From an uncultured Oscillospiraceae bacterium (GTDB taxonomy: Bacteria; Bacillota; Clostridia; Oscillospirales; Oscillospiraceae): DNA of 64,000 nucleotides. The first letter of the stretch is position 1, and the number at the start of each line of letters is the position of its first letter. Of the stretch, positions 62,868-64,000 are shown piece by piece. Location: assembly GCA_947631395.1 (NCBI GenBank), contig CANRLF010000003.1:1-64000 (forward strand). The letters are read 5' to 3'. The notes beneath the pieces are model-generated. The model made no database searches. It was not told the DNA's origin and worked only from the letters and a program-made list of their open reading frames with translations. Position numbers and translations under genes: made by a program.

Positions 62868-64000
62868 TCACAGGATAAGGTCATATTTTTCCACGTCCAT
62901 GATAACACTGCCCATGGACTCAAAGCTGATGGCGTCGGCGCTCACGTCGGTGTATATCACAGTGGTGGCCGCCTGCTCGCCGTCGTTTACAAACAGCTCC
63001 ATGCTGTACTTGTCAAGGACGATGCGAAGCTTTATCTCCCCGCCATGCGGCCGGACAACAAAGTCCCGGACGTTGACGATGTCGTGGGGGAAGCCGCAAC
63101 GGGTCCTGTCCACACGGACGGTACTGCACTCCGGCTTATACCGGACGGTTGTCATGTTCTCGCCATTGCCGGCCACGTTTACCTTGAACCAGCCGTACAT
63201 GCTGTTCTGCGAGGCCGAGCGGACGGTGACTGTCATGTCTATCACCCGGCCCCGGACGTTCTGGAGGGTGGTCATGCCGTTTAAAAGCACGTTTCTATAT
63301 AGTATCTGGTAGCTCCTGCATTTTTCAAGCTCCCGGACCGGGTTCTGGTACAGCCACCCGTCCCGGACGGAAAGCTCCCGGGGCACGGTCATCTGACCAA
63401 ACCACTGGGCGTTGGCGGGCTGGCAGTTTGAGGTCTCCCAGTTTTGCATCCAGCCGATCATCACCCTCCTCCCGTCGGTCGTCAGAAGGGTCTGCGGAGC
63501 GTAGAAGTCAAGGCCGTAGTCAATGGCCTGGACGCTCTCCCGATCCAGGTGGCACCGCTCCCGGTCATATTTGCCGATGAGGCACAAGGTGCCGTGGCCC
63601 GCGTGAAACTCAAGGCCGATGGCGGTCATCTCCTCGGGACTTGTGAGCAGAACATGCTTGCCGTCCAGCTCAAAGAAGTCGGGGCACTCCCACATCCGCC
63701 CAAACTGGTTGTGGCAGGCCGCCAGCACTCCCTTATATTCCCAGCTCAGGCAATCGGAGCTCTCGAAGAGCAGTACCGACCCGCTCCCGTCGGCGGGACG
63801 GTTGCCCACCACCATATAATAGGTGTCCCCCTCCCGCCAGAGCTTGGGGTCACGAAAATCGAAGGGGCTCCCGCCCTCCGGCAGGTCCTCGGCGGATATT
63901 ACCGGGTTAAGGCCGTATTTTTCGTAATTGAGGCCGTCCCCCACCGCCACGCACTGGGTCTGGCGGTCATGGAGCTTGCCGTTCTCCTCACGCACTTGGC
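62868..64000 (-). CDS. scrB: GH32 sucrose-6-phosphate hydrolase / invertase (partial)
   Basis: The frame is open to the end of the window, so the N-terminus with the WMNDPNG nucleophile is missing. Visible GH32 motifs are the FRDPKLW (RDP) region and WECPDFFEL (EC, acid/base Glu). The C-terminal 130 residues are the beta-sandwich domain. It hydrolyses beta-fructosides. Whether it takes sucrose or its phosphate is not shown. Confidence 0.93.
   Translation of the reverse strand, partial: QVREENGKLHDRQTQCVAVGDGLNYEKYGLNPVISAEDLPEGGSPFDFRDPKLWREGDTYYMVVGNRPADGSGSVLLFESSDCLSWEYKGVLAACHNQFGRMWECPDFFELDGKHVLLTSPEEMTAIGLEFHAGHGTLCLIGKYDRERCHLDRESVQAIDYGLDFYAPQTLLTTDGRRVMIGWMQNWETSNCQPANAQWFGQMTVPRELSVRDGWLYQNPVRELEKCRSYQILYRNVLLNGMTTLQNVRGRVIDMTVTVRSASQNSMYGWFKVNVAGNGENMTTVRYKPECSTVRVDRTRCGFPHDIVNVRDFVVRPHGGEIKLRIVLDKYSMELFVNDGEQAATTVIYTDVSADAISFESMGSVIMDVEKYDLIL

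Overview
The window looks like a chromosomal segment from a GC-rich anaerobic Clostridia member (Bacillota), most likely an Oscillospiraceae-type gut commensal. This is inferred from the Rnf complex in the clostridial order C-D-G-E-A-B, the dapF gene, the PucR-ftsE-ftsX-M23 cluster, strong AGGAGG-type ribosome binding sites and TTGACA/TATAAT promoters. The core genes are GC-rich. Several accessory genes (STAND NTPase near 52-54.6 kb, the gene pair at 60-61.4 kb, a GNAT gene in the arginine operon) are clearly AT-rich and were probably acquired by transfer.

Layout: 0-12.3 kb is a nitrogen-assimilation block. It holds the end of gdhA, an ECF sigma/membrane partner pair, an ammonium transporter fused to a PII domain, and a minus-strand operon glnA - ANTAR regulator - gltB - gltD. 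12.4-16.2 kb holds a lipoprotein and a small secreted-protein cluster with a caspase-like protein under a membrane-anchored Xre regulator. 16.2-22.2 kb is dapF and the six-gene rnf operon. 22.3-26.3 kb holds a zinc-ribbon protein, an ABC exporter with its Xre regulator, a frameshifted pseudogene and ruvX. 26.4-28.7 kb is the rpmG-secE-nusG-rplK-rplA block with a candidate L1-binding leader.

28.8-38.3 kb is a complete minus-strand arginine operon (argG, argH, argC, argJ, argB, argD, argF) that also carries a GNAT acetyltransferase, an EamA-type membrane protein and a hexapeptide acetyltransferase. 38.5-51.4 kb holds an LTA-synthase-like sulfatase, a DUF4830-like protein, a PucR regulator with ftsEX and an M23 murein hydrolase, greA, lysS, a type II toxin-antitoxin pair with a visible operator, an AraC/GyrI regulator, a Nudix hydrolase and trmB.

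51.5-61.7 kb is an accessory island that starts at a tRNA-Pro gene. It contains an 851-residue STAND NTPase with C-terminal TPR-like repeats, decayed mobile-element pieces (a relaxase fragment and two related integrase-like fragments), small orphan genes, a methyltransferase, a TauE/SafE permease, a BIG2-domain gene broken by a single in-frame TGA, and a frameshifted ORF. The most interesting item is a compact two-gene AT-rich unit: a two-helix membrane protein with a Cap15/2TM-beta-type C-terminal domain, followed by a protein with both motifs of a 2H phosphoesterase. No nucleotide cyclase is visible next to it. The pair is a good candidate for a new nucleotide-signal immune system. 61.8-64 kb ends with a fructokinase and the C-terminal part of a GH32 sucrose hydrolase.
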